A stretch of DNA of 36,978 bases from CAZLMF01 sp964560565 (GCA_964560565.1 CAZLMF010000004.1:1-36978), one strand, 5' to 3'; shown: positions 1-8,412, numbered from the stretch's first letter. Notes: generated from the sequence alone by a model not told the origin. A program made the numbers and translations.

Positions 1-87
1 ATCATCTTATCAGACCGTTGTCAACTACTTTTTATATGTTTTTTATTGGAAAACACAAAAAACTGAACTTAAAGCTAAAATAGACCG

Positions 88-2103
88 CTAATTCGAGGTT
101 AAAACAAAGTCAATCTGACCTGCTGCGACATTTGCGCCTACACATCTAACCTTAATGGGCTCACCAATACGGTATCTTACTCCCGTGACAGTTTCAACGT
201 ATTCAAACCCACCATCATTAGTATATGTTCCGCTGGGTAAAGCGTTCGTGCGAAGCAAGCCTTCAACACAACCTAATATTTCGACATAAATACCATGATC
301 GGCAATGCCTGATATTAATCCATCAAAATCCTCATTTATATGACCTGTCATAAATTCAGCAAGATAAATATCGACGCAGCTACGTTCCAAACGCATCGCT
401 AAAAGTTCCATCTCACTTGACTTTTTAGAAGCGCTGATTACAAACATTTTATATTTTCTTGAAATTGTACTACGCTGCGTACCAGACAAGTATTCTGAAA
501 TTATGCGATGAATAGCCAAGTCAGGATAACGGCGAATTGGCGATGTGAAATGACAATAATCAGCCAAAACCAAGCCATAATGCCCAAGAGGAATATGGCT
601 ATATTGAGCTTTTGCCATTGACCGTAGCACAAGACGACTGATAATGGGGTAATACGGTGTAGCTCTTGCGCTTTCAAGTATTCTTGCCAGATGTTTAGGT
701 TTAGCTTTTTCTTTTAAGCCTTGAGAGGGAATGTTAAACCTTGTAAGCGCTTCACGCAATGCCTCAAGTTTTTGAATATCAGGCTGTTCGTGAACACGGT
801 ATACAAAGGGCAACTCCTCATCTCTTGCAAGAGTAGCCGCAGCTTGATTTGCTAGTATCATGAGTTCTTCAATAATCATTTCGCTTTTGCCACGTTGTCT
901 AGGCTCGACTCCGATACAAACGCCTTCTTCATTCATAATAAGCTTACTCTCGTTCTCGCCAAAAACAGGTGCGCCTCTATTAAGCTTATTCTTTGCCAAA
1001 ATATCAGCAAGCTCATTGGCTATTTTCAAGCTGTCCAAAACAGGGGCATATTTTGCTTGAAGTTCATCGCTTCCTTCATCCATAAGTAGTGCATTAACTT
1101 CGCTGTAAACACCTCTAACGCAGGTGCGAACTACACTTTTAGTGAAGCAATAATCAAGCATAATTCCGTCGTTATCAACATTCATAATAGCTGAAATCGC
1201 AAGCCTGTCCTCGCCGGGATTAAGTGAACATATCCCGTTTGAAAGCTCAGGAGGCAGCATCGGCGCTACTCTATCAGCAAAATAAACACTTGTACCACGT
1301 TCAAATGCCTCGGCATCAATTTCGCTGCCTTTAGTAACATAATGCGAAACATCAGCTATGTGAACGCCCACTTTATACCCACGTTGATTTCGAGAAATGG
1401 AAATTGCATCATCTAGGTCCTTTGAATCTGCACCATCGATTGTAAATATTAGCTCACCACGCAAATCCAACCGCCCAATTAAGTCCGTATCTGTAATCCC
1501 GCGCTTTTGCAATAATCTCGCTTCATCCTTGACTTGATTTGAGAAGTTAGGTGTCACACCGGAAGTTTCCGCAAGCGCAAGCGCACAAATGCTCGCCCTA
1601 TTCGAATCCCCTAGAATACGGATAATGTTTGCCCTATGAGCTGAGTGGTTTGTACCCCTCTTTGAAATTTCAGCAAGCACTTTGTCCCCTGTTTTTGCGC
1701 CGCCAAGTCCATCCTTTTCTATTGCCATAGGAAAAGGAGCAATGTTGTCAGGCTGAATGAGCTTCCCACCGTCATCAGCGTCAATTATAACACCACTAAA
1801 GGTGATTGGAGCTTCCTTTGTGATTTCAATAACCTTGCCTTCGGGCTTCTCGCCTTGTTGAGGCTGAAGTTTTACTAAAACCTCGTCACCTACCATAGCG
1901 CCGAGTAAATTACGCCCTGATACAAACATATCTGTTTCGTCATCTAATCTGCGCACAAATCCAAAGGTTCTCGCAAGCCTTACAACCTTTGCAGAAATAC
2001 CCCCAAAGCTTTTAAGTGCAGGGTTTATCTTCTTCAGCGGGTGTTTTTTAAAAGGTCGCTTTCCACTATTCTTTTCAATTTTACTTTTGCTCTTACCGCT
2101 CAT
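88..2103 (-). CDS. rnr: Ribonuclease R (3'-5' exoribonuclease, RNB family)
   Basis: A 671-residue protein of the RNase II/R family, which degrades structured RNA processively from the 3' end in the cytoplasm. The N-terminus is Lys-rich and leads directly into a cold-shock/OB region (about residues 35-160). The RNB catalytic core follows, with the acidic motif IDGADSKDLDDAIS holding the metal-binding Asp residues, and later HFTSPIRRYPDLAIHR. The last 80 residues look like an S1 RNA-binding domain (around DGLISGIADHGIYVEIL). The ATG start at 2103 is preceded by GAGAGGT at good spacing. Full-length RNase R of Bacillus or E. coli is about 780-810 residues; this one seems to lack the N-terminal winged-helix domain. 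It lies downstream of secG, the common Firmicutes order secG-rnr, but a terminator hairpin separates the two. Confidence 0.95.
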   Translation of the reverse strand: MSGKSKSKIEKNSGKRPFKKHPLKKINPALKSFGGISAKVVRLARTFGFVRRLDDETDMFVSGRNLLGAMVGDEVLVKLQPQQGEKPEGKVIEITKEAPITFSGVIIDADDGGKLIQPDNIAPFPMAIEKDGLGGAKTGDKVLAEISKRGTNHSAHRANIIRILGDSNRASICALALAETSGVTPNFSNQVKDEARLLQKRGITDTDLIGRLDLRGELIFTIDGADSKDLDDAISISRNQRGYKVGVHIADVSHYVTKGSEIDAEAFERGTSVYFADRVAPMLPPELSNGICSLNPGEDRLAISAIMNVDNDGIMLDYCFTKSVVRTCVRGVYSEVNALLMDEGSDELQAKYAPVLDSLKIANELADILAKNKLNRGAPVFGENESKLIMNEEGVCIGVEPRQRGKSEMIIEELMILANQAAATLARDEELPFVYRVHEQPDIQKLEALREALTRFNIPSQGLKEKAKPKHLARILESARATPYYPIISRLVLRSMAKAQYSHIPLGHYGLVLADYCHFTSPIRRYPDLAIHRIISEYLSGTQRSTISRKYKMFVISASKKSSEMELLAMRLERSCVDIYLAEFMTGHINEDFDGLISGIADHGIYVEILGCVEGLLRTNALPSGTYTNDGGFEYVETVTGVRYRIGEPIKVRCVGANVAAGQIDFVLTSN

Positions 2104-2168
2104 AAATTTTACCTCTCAAGTGAAATATTCTATACCAAGGTTCACTTTTCCTCTACTTTGTTTTCCTT

Positions 2169-2200
2169 AAAAAAATAATCCCCCGCCAAAGGCAGGGGTT
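2169..2200 (-). terminator. Intrinsic terminator between secG and rnr
   Basis: Read on the minus strand, an 8-bp G/C-rich stem (CCCCTGCC with GGCGGGGG, one G-U pair) with a 3-base loop is followed by ATTATTTTTTTAA. It lies just after the secG stop codon, so it should end or attenuate secG transcription before rnr. Confidence 0.8.
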
Positions 2201-2212
2201 ATATTGCTTAAT

Positions 2213-2461
2213 CTAAAACAGCGCAACGATATTGACTGCAAGGGTAACAAGAAAAAATGCCACCGCACAACCTTTAGTGACCTTTTCAAGCCTTGCTTCC
2301 TTTGTACGTCCTGAATTGTGCTGATAAAAGGACTCATTCGCTCCGCCTTGTATTGCAGAGGACATGCCCTGTTGCTTGCTTTCCTGCAGAAGTACAACCA
2401 ATATTATTGCTATGCCCGCTAAGATAAGCAATGCACCTGCGATTATTTCTAGTATGCTCAT
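2213..2461 (-). CDS. secG: Preprotein translocase subunit SecG
   Basis: An 82-residue membrane protein, the small accessory subunit of the SecYEG protein-export channel. It has two hydrophobic segments (about residues 3-25 and 62-81). Between them is the conserved cytoplasmic loop with LLQESKQQGMSSAIQGG, the usual SecG signature. The start is taken at the ATG at 2461 because GGAGGAG lies five bases upstream. A longer reading from 2491 would place this ribosome binding site inside the gene and add ten unrelated residues. A consensus promoter lies upstream (2507-2535) and a terminator just downstream. Confidence 0.95.
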   Translation of the reverse strand: MSILEIIAGALLILAGIAIILVVLLQESKQQGMSSAIQGGANESFYQHNSGRTKEARLEKVTKGCAVAFFLVTLAVNIVALF

Positions 2462-2506
2462 AATTCTCCTCCATATGTGGAAATTTAACATGCTTTTATC
2501 TTTGTA

Positions 2507-2535
2507 ATTATATCATGCTTGTAATAATAATGCAA
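2507..2535 (-). promoter_or_regulatory. Sigma-A-type promoter of secG
   Basis: On the minus strand, -35 TTGCAT (2530-2535) and -10 TATAAT (2507-2512) are separated by 17 bases, about 45 bases before the secG start codon. Confidence 0.7.
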
Positions 2536-2564
2536 GCTAATTTTATAATTTAGTATATATAGCT

Positions 2565-2594
2565 TTGAATAATACTTTTCATAAGGGATATAAT
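2565..2594 (+). promoter_or_regulatory. Plus-strand promoter of the candidate small RNA
   Basis: -35 TTGAAT (2565-2570), an 18-base spacer and a perfect -10 TATAAT (2589-2594) face away from secG. No plus-strand protein gene follows. The predicted start near 2601 coincides with the left arm of a long stem and precedes an intrinsic terminator. Confidence 0.55.
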
Positions 2595-2600
2595 ATGACT

Positions 2601-2692
2601 AAGCTTTCAACTCTGTACTGATATTTGGTTTTTTCAGCGTTTGCACAGAGTAAAAGCTCAAGGGTTGCCATGTGGCGACCCTTTATTTTTTT
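2601..2692 (+). ncRNA. Candidate small structured RNA, unknown class
   Basis: About 90 bases bounded by the promoter at 2565-2594 and a strong intrinsic terminator. The 5' half folds into a long hairpin: AGCTTT (2602-2607) pairs with AAAGCT (2653-2658), and ACTCTGT (2610-2616) pairs with ACAGAGT (2645-2651), with a small internal loop between. The 28-base apical region has a T run. The 3' end is a 10-bp stem (AAGGGTTGCC 2660-2669 with GGCGACCCTT 2674-2683), loop ATGT, then TATTTTTTT. No protein reading frame with a ribosome binding site is seen. It does not resemble tmRNA, 6S, SRP RNA or RNase P RNA. It could instead be only a terminator region, but the promoter, stem and terminator together argue for a transcript. 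Confidence 0.5.
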
Positions 2693-3542
2693 AATTTTCA
2701 AGGGTTGCTATATATTCCTCAAGGGTTATGCCAAGCTCGGTAATTTTCGTGGCATGATAAACGCCAACAAAGCGATAATGCCATGCCTCGTACATAATTC
2801 CTGTGATATCGGTTGTGCCCTCGGGATAGCGCAGGATAAAGCCATATTTATAGCAGTTTTCAATCAGCCAGTCGAACTCAGGTGTTTGATCAAAGCCCAG
2901 AAGGTTGCTCATATTGTTCCAATACCACGCATTGCCCGTAATATCGGCAGCCACGCCTCCGTTATGTTCACTGCAACCAGGGAGTGCGTACTCTAAACCT
3001 GCAAGCCTATATGCCTCATCATAGCTGTGACCTTGCTCCATAAGCTGATTTACCCTGTTGTTATAGTTATACCGCTGATGCTCAATGGTGCGGTAGCCGC
3101 CAATTAAAAGCAAATCCAAACCATCACGCTTTGCCGCCCTTTGCATTACAAGGTAGTAAGGCGCAACTTTGGAATCAAGTGAGCGGTCATTTTCTATGTA
3201 TGTAGTTTCAAGGTTGAAATCGTCAGGTAAAGGGTTGTCAGTATTTATTAGGAAAAGAGCCCATTCGTTGTCCTTTTCCACGTCACCGATGAGATCATCT
3301 ATTTCTGGGTCACGCTCAAAAGTCGTGGTAGCTTGCGTTGTTGTGGTTGTTTGGGTGGTGGTTTCTGTTGTTGTGGTGGTAGCAGTGGTTGTTGTGGTCG
3401 TTGAAGTAGTGCTGGATATGGAGTCAGATGAAGAGTTTTCACTGTTGTCGCGATCTGTTTTTAAAATATATACAATACCAAAGATAACTACCACAAATAA
3501 TATCGCAGCAAGGGTGCTGATTATTCCTTTATAACTTGGCAT
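2691..3542 (-). CDS. VanY-type D-alanyl-D-alanine carboxypeptidase, membrane anchored
   Basis: A 283-residue peptidase M15B (VanY/DacB-like) protein that should trim terminal D-Ala from peptidoglycan stem peptides outside the cell. A single N-terminal membrane anchor spans about residues 8-27. A low-complexity Ser/Thr linker (about 37-74, almost pure Thr from 45) follows, then the catalytic domain (about 100-283). Visible motifs are GYRT (149-152), SEHNGGVAAD with zinc ligands His193 and Asp200, and EAWHYRF with His255, where most family members have EPWHW. The ATG start has GGGAGGT upstream. The gene follows tRNA-Gln and its terminator; no good separate promoter was found. The linker probably lets the enzyme reach through the wall. 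Confidence 0.88.
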   Translation of the reverse strand: MPSYKGIISTLAAILFVVVIFGIVYILKTDRDNSENSSSDSISSTTSTTTTTTATTTTTETTTQTTTTTQATTTFERDPEIDDLIGDVEKDNEWALFLINTDNPLPDDFNLETTYIENDRSLDSKVAPYYLVMQRAAKRDGLDLLLIGGYRTIEHQRYNYNNRVNQLMEQGHSYDEAYRLAGLEYALPGCSEHNGGVAADITGNAWYWNNMSNLLGFDQTPEFDWLIENCYKYGFILRYPEGTTDITGIMYEAWHYRFVGVYHATKITELGITLEEYIATLEN

Positions 3543-3581
3543 AATGACCTCCCAACTATAGTGTTTATTGTGGAAAAGTTG

Positions 3582-3624
3582 ACATAAAAATAACGCTGAA
3601 CCCTGTGCGTAACGGGTCCAGCGT
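3582..3624 (-). terminator. Intrinsic terminator after tRNA-Gln
   Basis: On the minus strand, an 11-bp stem (3614-3624 with 3593-3603, one mismatch) and a 10-base loop are followed by TTATTTTTATG. It starts six bases after the encoded CCA end of the tRNA. Confidence 0.8.
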
Positions 3625-3629
3625 CACGC

Positions 3630-3705
3630 TGGTTGGGGTGGAAGGATTTGAACCCTCGGAATGGTGGAGTCAGAGTCCACTGCCTTACCGCTTGGCTACA
3701 CCCCA
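3630..3705 (-). tRNA. tRNA-Gln (anticodon CUG), CCA encoded
   Basis: Read on the minus strand, the cloverleaf is complete. The acceptor stem is TGGGGTG/CACCCCA, followed by a D arm with AGCCAAGCGGTAAGGC, anticodon stem GTGGA/TCCAC with loop CTCTGAC (anticodon CTG, reading CAG), and the T arm with GGGTTCAAATC. The discriminator is A and the CCA end is encoded. The weak U1-A72 pair is typical of bacterial tRNA-Gln. It has its own consensus promoter and a terminator. Confidence 0.95.
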
Positions 3706-3750
3706 GTAACCTAATGCCTATGAAACCATATGGGTTTTTGGCACCATCAA

Positions 3751-3779
3751 ATTATATCATATGGGTATAAGCTTGTCAA
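3751..3779 (-). promoter_or_regulatory. Consensus promoter of tRNA-Gln
   Basis: On the minus strand, TTGACA (3774-3779), a 17-base spacer and TATAAT (3751-3756) are a perfect match to the sigma-A consensus, about 45 bases before the tRNA 5' end. Confidence 0.85.
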
Positions 3780-3824
3780 TGCAGAAATTTCATTTTTATC
3801 GAAAAATCTATTCCCATAAGCTCG

Positions 3825-3862
3825 AAAATAACTGCTCTCTTGCAAGCACAAGTGAGCAGTTA
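3825..3862 (-). terminator. Terminator of the opp operon
   Basis: A 14-bp stem with one mismatch (3829-3842 with 3849-3862) and a 6-base loop is followed on the minus strand by ATTTTCG. It lies just after the small membrane protein gene, the last gene of the operon. The T-tract is short. Confidence 0.6.
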
Positions 3863-3876
3863 AAATCACATAAAAG

Positions 3877-4137
3877 CTATGAAAGCCAAAAATACATTAT
3901 AAGAATTAAGATGCCAAAAGTGGCAAGTAGAATTAGGAATGGGCGCAAAAAGGCAATGTATGCCCCAAAGACAATAGCCATTCTCTCCTTAAATGTAAGG
4001 TTTAGCTTTTCGCCTTTGCTTCTTGCGGATTGCTCCTTTTGGGAGGTGTACCACTTAAAGCCCTCTACATTCATATTAGATATTGTTCTGCCATCATCAA
4101 TGATTTGTTTTTTCTTCTTTTTCTCTTTGCTTTTCAT
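3877..4137 (-). CDS. Small single-pass membrane protein, unknown function
   Basis: 86 residues. A very Lys-rich N-terminus (about residues 2-11) is followed by a polar stretch and one long hydrophobic segment near the C-terminus (about residues 54-84). The topology is probably N-in, with the basic end cytoplasmic. It is the last gene of the opp operon and starts only a few bases after oppF, so it is very likely cotranslated. I chose the ATG at 4137: AGGA lies six bases upstream of it, whereas the ATG at 4143 has AGGA directly against it. I do not recognise a family. An accessory role in the transporter is an inference from position only. Confidence 0.7.
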   Translation of the reverse strand: MKSKEKKKKKQIIDDGRTISNMNVEGFKWYTSQKEQSARSKGEKLNLTFKERMAIVFGAYIAFLRPFLILLATFGILILIMYFWLS

Positions 4138-4145
4138 AATCATTC

Positions 4146-5138
4146 CTATTGCTTACTTAAATCAGGCTTGTCATTGTGCAAATGGCAAGCAACCTTATGC
4201 CCAGGCTCGATTTCTCGAAGCTCCGGCTCATTTACCTTGCAAATTTCCATGCAATTCGGGCAACGTGTGCTGAATTTGCATCCCTTAGGGGGATTCGCCG
4301 GGGAAGGTAGATCTCCCTGTAAAACCACTCTGTTCATCTTAACCGTAGGATCTGGCACTGGCACTGCGCTTAACAACGCATTTGTATACGGATGTAGCGC
4401 ATTTGCAAAAATTTTCTCCTTAGGCCCAACTTCAACCATACTGCCAAGATACATAACACCCACGTCATCGGATATATGCTCAACAACCGAAAGGTCGTGA
4501 GAGATGAAAAGATAGCTTAGGTTATATTTCTCCTGTAAGTCATCTAGCAGGTTAATAATCTGAGCTTGAATTGACACGTCCAGTGCGGAAACAGGCTCAT
4601 CGCAGACTATAAACTTAGGGTTAAGCGCTAACGCTCTTGCAATGCAAATACGTTGACGCTGACCACCTGAAAACTCATGGGGGTAACGCTCGTAATACTG
4701 AGGCTGCAGTCCGCAGTCGGACATAATTTTCTGAATGTATTGCTTATATTCCTTTTTGGGGACAATTTTGTGTTGTCTAACCGCTTCACCTATAATTTCG
4801 CCGACAGGCAATCTTGGGCTTAAACTTGAATATGGGTCTTGAAAAATAATCTGAATTTGAGGGCGTAGCTCCCTAAGCTCCCTTGTGCTTAGCTTAGCCA
4901 AATCAACTCCGTTAAATTCAACAGTGCCGCCATCAATGTCATAAAGCCGCAGAAGACTTCTGCCAACAGTAGTTTTGCCGCAACCTGACTCGCCCACCAG
5001 TCCAAAGGTTTTTCCCTGTTCTATGTCAAAGGATATGCCGTCCACTGCTTTAAGAACAGAGGTAGGCTTGCCGAAAAAGTTAGTTGAAAGTGTGAAATAC
5101 TTTTTGAGGTCTTTTACTGATAAACATATTTCAGCCAC
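4146..5138 (-). CDS. oppF: Oligopeptide/dipeptide ABC transporter ATP-binding protein (OppF-like)
   Basis: A 330-residue cytoplasmic ATPase powering peptide import. It carries Walker A GESGCGKT (49-56), the signature SGGQ (157-160) and Walker B FIVCDE (176-181). The C-terminal oligopeptide-type extension has the Cys-rich pattern CKFSTRCPNC...C and a final VACH. In related Dpp/Opp ATPases these cysteines can hold an iron-sulfur cluster. The start is GTG, overlapping the oppD TAG stop by one base (TAGTG), which indicates translational coupling. The gene order B-C-D-F is standard for this family. Substrate specificity (peptide, nickel or glycan) cannot be read from the ATPase alone. Confidence 0.93.
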   Translation of the reverse strand: MAEICLSVKDLKKYFTLSTNFFGKPTSVLKAVDGISFDIEQGKTFGLVGESGCGKTTVGRSLLRLYDIDGGTVEFNGVDLAKLSTRELRELRPQIQIIFQDPYSSLSPRLPVGEIIGEAVRQHKIVPKKEYKQYIQKIMSDCGLQPQYYERYPHEFSGGQRQRICIARALALNPKFIVCDEPVSALDVSIQAQIINLLDDLQEKYNLSYLFISHDLSVVEHISDDVGVMYLGSMVEVGPKEKIFANALHPYTNALLSAVPVPDPTVKMNRVVLQGDLPSPANPPKGCKFSTRCPNCMEICKVNEPELREIEPGHKVACHLHNDKPDLSKQ

Positions 5139-6286
5139 TACTTTTCACCTTCCTTTCCACTATCGCAGAGGTAGCATGCCGCAAAATGAGTAGGTGAAAG
5201 TTGAAACAGCTCAGGGTACTCCCCGGCGCATTTCTTCATTCGTTTTTCACAGCGGTCTCTGAAGTAGCAGTAATTAGGCATTTTTATTGGGTTTGGCACT
5301 TGACCGGGTATGCTATATAACCTGTCAATCTTTTTGTTTACCACAGGCTTACTCTTCATGAGTCCAATAGTGTAGGGGTGTGAGGGATGTAAAAACACTT
5401 CCTCCGCAGTTCCCTTCTCAACGATTCTGCCTGCATACATTACCACTACATAATCGCACATTTCAGCTACAACACCTAAATCGTGTGTTATAAGCATAAT
5501 GCTGCTGTTAATTTTAGTTTTTATATCTCTTAAAAGCTCAAGGATTTGCGCTTGAATTGTAACGTCAAGTGCAGTTGTTGGCTCATCGGCAATGATAAGG
5601 TTCGGATTGCATGAAAGTGCCATTGCAATCATTACCCTTTGCCTCATGCCTCCTGAGAGCTCGTGGGGATAGCTGTCGTAAACTTCCGCTGCGCGTGCAA
5701 TTCCTACTAAGTCGAGCATCTCTATTGAGCGCGCCTTAGCTGATTCCTTTGTAGCACTGTCTATGTGCAGTAATGTGGTTTCATCGAGCTGATAACCAAT
5801 TGTGAAAATTGGATTTAAGCTTGTCATAGGCTCTTGGAAAATCATTGCGATTTCCTTGCCTCGGATATCAAGCATCTTATTCGATGGTATCTTTGTGATG
5901 TCGTAAACCTTATCGCCGCTGTTATACCTAATTGCGCCGCTTACTATTTGCCCTTGCGGTGCTTGTAAAAGCTGCATAACTGAAAGCGATGTAACACTTT
6001 TTCCGCAACCCGATTCACCGACAACACCGACAGTGCTGCCCTTCGGAATATCAAAACTTACTCCATCAACTGCCTTTACAACACCTGCATCCGTGAAGAA
6101 GTAGGTGTGCAAATCATCAAACTCAACAACATTCACGGGATTGTTCATCTGTGTGAGGTATTCACTTTCAGCGACATTCCTTCTTTTTTTTCTCGCTTCA
6201 AGTTCCCTTAATGTTTTTTTGTTTTGCTTGATTGTTTGACGCAGCTCTTTGATGTCTATATATTGATTTTTATTTTGCTTACTCAT
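5138..6286 (-). CDS. oppD: Oligopeptide/dipeptide ABC transporter ATP-binding protein (OppD-like)
   Basis: A 382-residue ATPase, partner of OppF. Walker A GESGCGKS is at 90-97, the signature is LSGGMRQR, and Walker B is LIIADEP. The C-terminal Cys cluster resembles that of OppF (CYFRDRCEKRMKKC...CYL). It has an unusual N-terminal extension of about 50 charged residues (Lys/Arg/Glu-rich, probably helical) before the ABC domain, so it is longer than the usual 320-350 residues. It is coupled to oppF by the one-base overlap and follows oppC by about 33 bases. Confidence 0.93.
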   Translation of the reverse strand: MSKQNKNQYIDIKELRQTIKQNKKTLRELEARKKRRNVAESEYLTQMNNPVNVVEFDDLHTYFFTDAGVVKAVDGVSFDIPKGSTVGVVGESGCGKSVTSLSVMQLLQAPQGQIVSGAIRYNSGDKVYDITKIPSNKMLDIRGKEIAMIFQEPMTSLNPIFTIGYQLDETTLLHIDSATKESAKARSIEMLDLVGIARAAEVYDSYPHELSGGMRQRVMIAMALSCNPNLIIADEPTTALDVTIQAQILELLRDIKTKINSSIMLITHDLGVVAEMCDYVVVMYAGRIVEKGTAEEVFLHPSHPYTIGLMKSKPVVNKKIDRLYSIPGQVPNPIKMPNYCYFRDRCEKRMKKCAGEYPELFQLSPTHFAACYLCDSGKEGEK

Positions 6287-6319
6287 AATATCTCCCTACT
6301 AATTGCTAACTGTTATATG

Positions 6320-7396
6320 CTAACGCTTCATCTTCGGGTCGAATGCGTCGCGAAGTCCATCGCCGACAAAGTTAAATGCAAGAACAGTTAATACAATCAA
6401 AACTCCAGCCGGTACCCATAGGTTGGGGAAGTACGCCAAAATCTCCTGTCCCTTTGAAGGGTCTGCAAGGGAAATCATTGTGCCCCATGCCGCCTTTGGA
6501 ATTTGAACTCCAAGCCCTAGATATGACAGTGTTGCCTCGTATAAAATTACGCTGCCCAAGCCAAGTGTCATGGAAACTATCAACTGAGGCATAACGTTTG
6601 GAATTAGATGCTTAACAATTTTCTTGCTGGCAGTAATTCCTGTCGCTTCAGCTGCAAGCATGAATTCTTGCTCCCTTAGGGAAAGGATTTGCCCTCTTAC
6701 AAGCCTTGCGGCTCCCGACCACCCAAATAATGTCAGTATGCCCATTAGCCAATATATCCTGTTGTCTGCCGGAATAACCTCAACAGGTACAGCTCTCAAA
6801 ATTGCTGATGCAATGAGCAGTATCGGCATGCCGGGCAAGCAGTTGAATATATCGACAATTCTCATTATTAGTGTGTCAACCCATTTGCCGAAATATCCTG
6901 CAATACCGCCCAGAAAAACGCCGATAATAGTTTCAAGAAACACAACAATAAAGCTTATTGTAAGAGAAATTCTACCGCCGTACATAAGGCGTACAAAAAC
7001 GTCCATGCCGTTAGGGTCTGTTCCAAGCCAGTGTTCCTTTGAAGGAGCGGCTTTGAAAATATTGAAGTTTTCGGATACATCATAATATATATATGTCTGC
7101 CCATCCACGCCAACAAATTGATCCTTTGCAGCAATTTTTTGAACGGTTGGTATTGTGAATATTTCCGTCTCACCGTACGGGACAAAAAGCGGCCCCACAA
7201 AACAAAATAGGAAAAGTGTAATTAATATAGCCAGTCCAAATAATGATAACCTACTTCTAAAAAAGCGCCTGATTACCATTCCCGTCGGCGATAGTACCTT
7301 TATCGAGTCAAAATGACTTGGCTCATTAGAAAACTCATCGTTTGGCAGAACAAGCTCCGCTTCGGAAACATGTACGCTTTCGTTATTATCTTGCAT
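6320..7396 (-). CDS. oppC: Oligopeptide ABC transporter permease (OppC-like)
   Basis: A 358-residue inner-membrane permease of the DppC/OppC type. A 45-residue soluble N-terminus precedes the first membrane helix (about 49-71, FGLAILITLFLFCFVGPLFV). A long external loop (about 72-140, containing HWLGTDPNGMDVFVRLMYGG, a hallmark of OppC) follows, then the five-helix core with the coupling motif AAEATGITASKKIVKHLIPN. It ends with GDGLRDAFDPKMKR, the typical OppC tail. Its start lies 10 bases after the oppB stop. Confidence 0.93.
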   Translation of the reverse strand: MQDNNESVHVSEAELVLPNDEFSNEPSHFDSIKVLSPTGMVIRRFFRSRLSLFGLAILITLFLFCFVGPLFVPYGETEIFTIPTVQKIAAKDQFVGVDGQTYIYYDVSENFNIFKAAPSKEHWLGTDPNGMDVFVRLMYGGRISLTISFIVVFLETIIGVFLGGIAGYFGKWVDTLIMRIVDIFNCLPGMPILLIASAILRAVPVEVIPADNRIYWLMGILTLFGWSGAARLVRGQILSLREQEFMLAAEATGITASKKIVKHLIPNVMPQLIVSMTLGLGSVILYEATLSYLGLGVQIPKAAWGTMISLADPSKGQEILAYFPNLWVPAGVLIVLTVLAFNFVGDGLRDAFDPKMKR

Positions 7397-7406
7397 TTTA
7401 ACCCTC

Positions 7407-8396
7407 CTATCTTAGTTTTACTCTTGGATCGACTACGCAATACAAAATGTCGGAAATTAAAGTTCCTAAGACAGTTAGCACCGCTAAAAACATATTGTAG
7501 CCCATTACGAAAGGAATATCTGCCGCTAGCACAGCTTTATACGCTGTATAGCCAATACCAGGAATCGCAAAAACGCTCTCAGTAATCATAGCGCCTCCGA
7601 AAAGTCCCGGTATGATTCCTGCAAACATTGTTACAAGAGGGATTAGTGTATTTCTAAAAGCATGTTTATAGATAACCGTATGCTCAGACAAGCCCTTTGC
7701 CCTAGCAGTACGAATATAGTCAGAATTAAGAACCTCGAGCATATTTGTTCGAGTATAGCGCATTAGCCCACCTATGGACAGCACCACTAGCGTAATCATC
7801 GGCAGCACTAAGTGATGGACTTGATCAAAGAATCGTTGAAATCCCATGAGCATTTGCGTATCATCATTTAGCCCGAGGAGTGGAAACCACCCGAGCTTTA
7901 TCGAGAAGAAATTTATCAGCAGAGCCCCGAAGAAAAACGACGGTAACGAAATACCCATCATCGCAAGCACTGTTACTGTATAGTCAATTGGCCCGTATTG
8001 TTTTGTTGCCGCTACAATTCCCAAAGGAATTGCAATGATAAACTGGAACACCATAGCGACTGCTGAAATCGCAAAGGAAATCCACATATACTTATATATA
8101 ACCTCCTGCACAGGACGGCCATAAACGAATGAGATACCTAAGTCGCCTCTAAGCAAATTGCCAAGCCAATCAACATAACTGCCAATTATGCCAAAGAAGC
8201 TGCTGTCACCAATGCCGTACAAATCCTTCATGCGCTGTACGTCTGCATCTGTAAGTAGCCCTTGCTGCCTTTGCGCGGATGTTTGCTGATCAATATAGTC
8301 AGCAGGCATTAAACGAACAAGAAAATAGATTATTATTGACGCCCCAAGCAGGATAAGAAGAGCCAATAACACTCTTTTAATGATATATTTACCCAT
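7407..8396 (-). CDS. oppB: Oligopeptide ABC transporter permease (OppB-like)
   Basis: A 329-residue permease with six predicted membrane helices, paired with OppC. It starts MGKYIIKRVLLALLILLGAS, typical of DppB/OppB. The long external loop contains DLGISFVYGRPV. The coupling motif is RTARAKGLSEHTVIYKHAFRN, and the protein ends with DILYCVVDPRVKLR, also typical. It is separated from oppA by a hairpin terminator (8413-8457), which should lower expression of the membrane and ATPase subunits relative to the binding protein. Confidence 0.93.
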   Translation of the reverse strand: MGKYIIKRVLLALLILLGASIIIYFLVRLMPADYIDQQTSAQRQQGLLTDADVQRMKDLYGIGDSSFFGIIGSYVDWLGNLLRGDLGISFVYGRPVQEVIYKYMWISFAISAVAMVFQFIIAIPLGIVAATKQYGPIDYTVTVLAMMGISLPSFFFGALLINFFSIKLGWFPLLGLNDDTQMLMGFQRFFDQVHHLVLPMITLVVLSIGGLMRYTRTNMLEVLNSDYIRTARAKGLSEHTVIYKHAFRNTLIPLVTMFAGIIPGLFGGAMITESVFAIPGIGYTAYKAVLAADIPFVMGYNMFLAVLTVLGTLISDILYCVVDPRVKLR

Positions 8397-8412
8397 TTTG
8401 CGCTCCCCACCC

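Noticed and set aside
19..24. Possible -35 TTGACA on the minus strand at the left window edge
   Set aside because: The matching -10 would fall at or beyond the window edge, so it cannot be supported.
3761..4273. 170-residue plus-strand frame
   Set aside because: Antisense to the small membrane protein and oppF, and it crosses the terminator hairpin; composition is that of reversed coding sequence.
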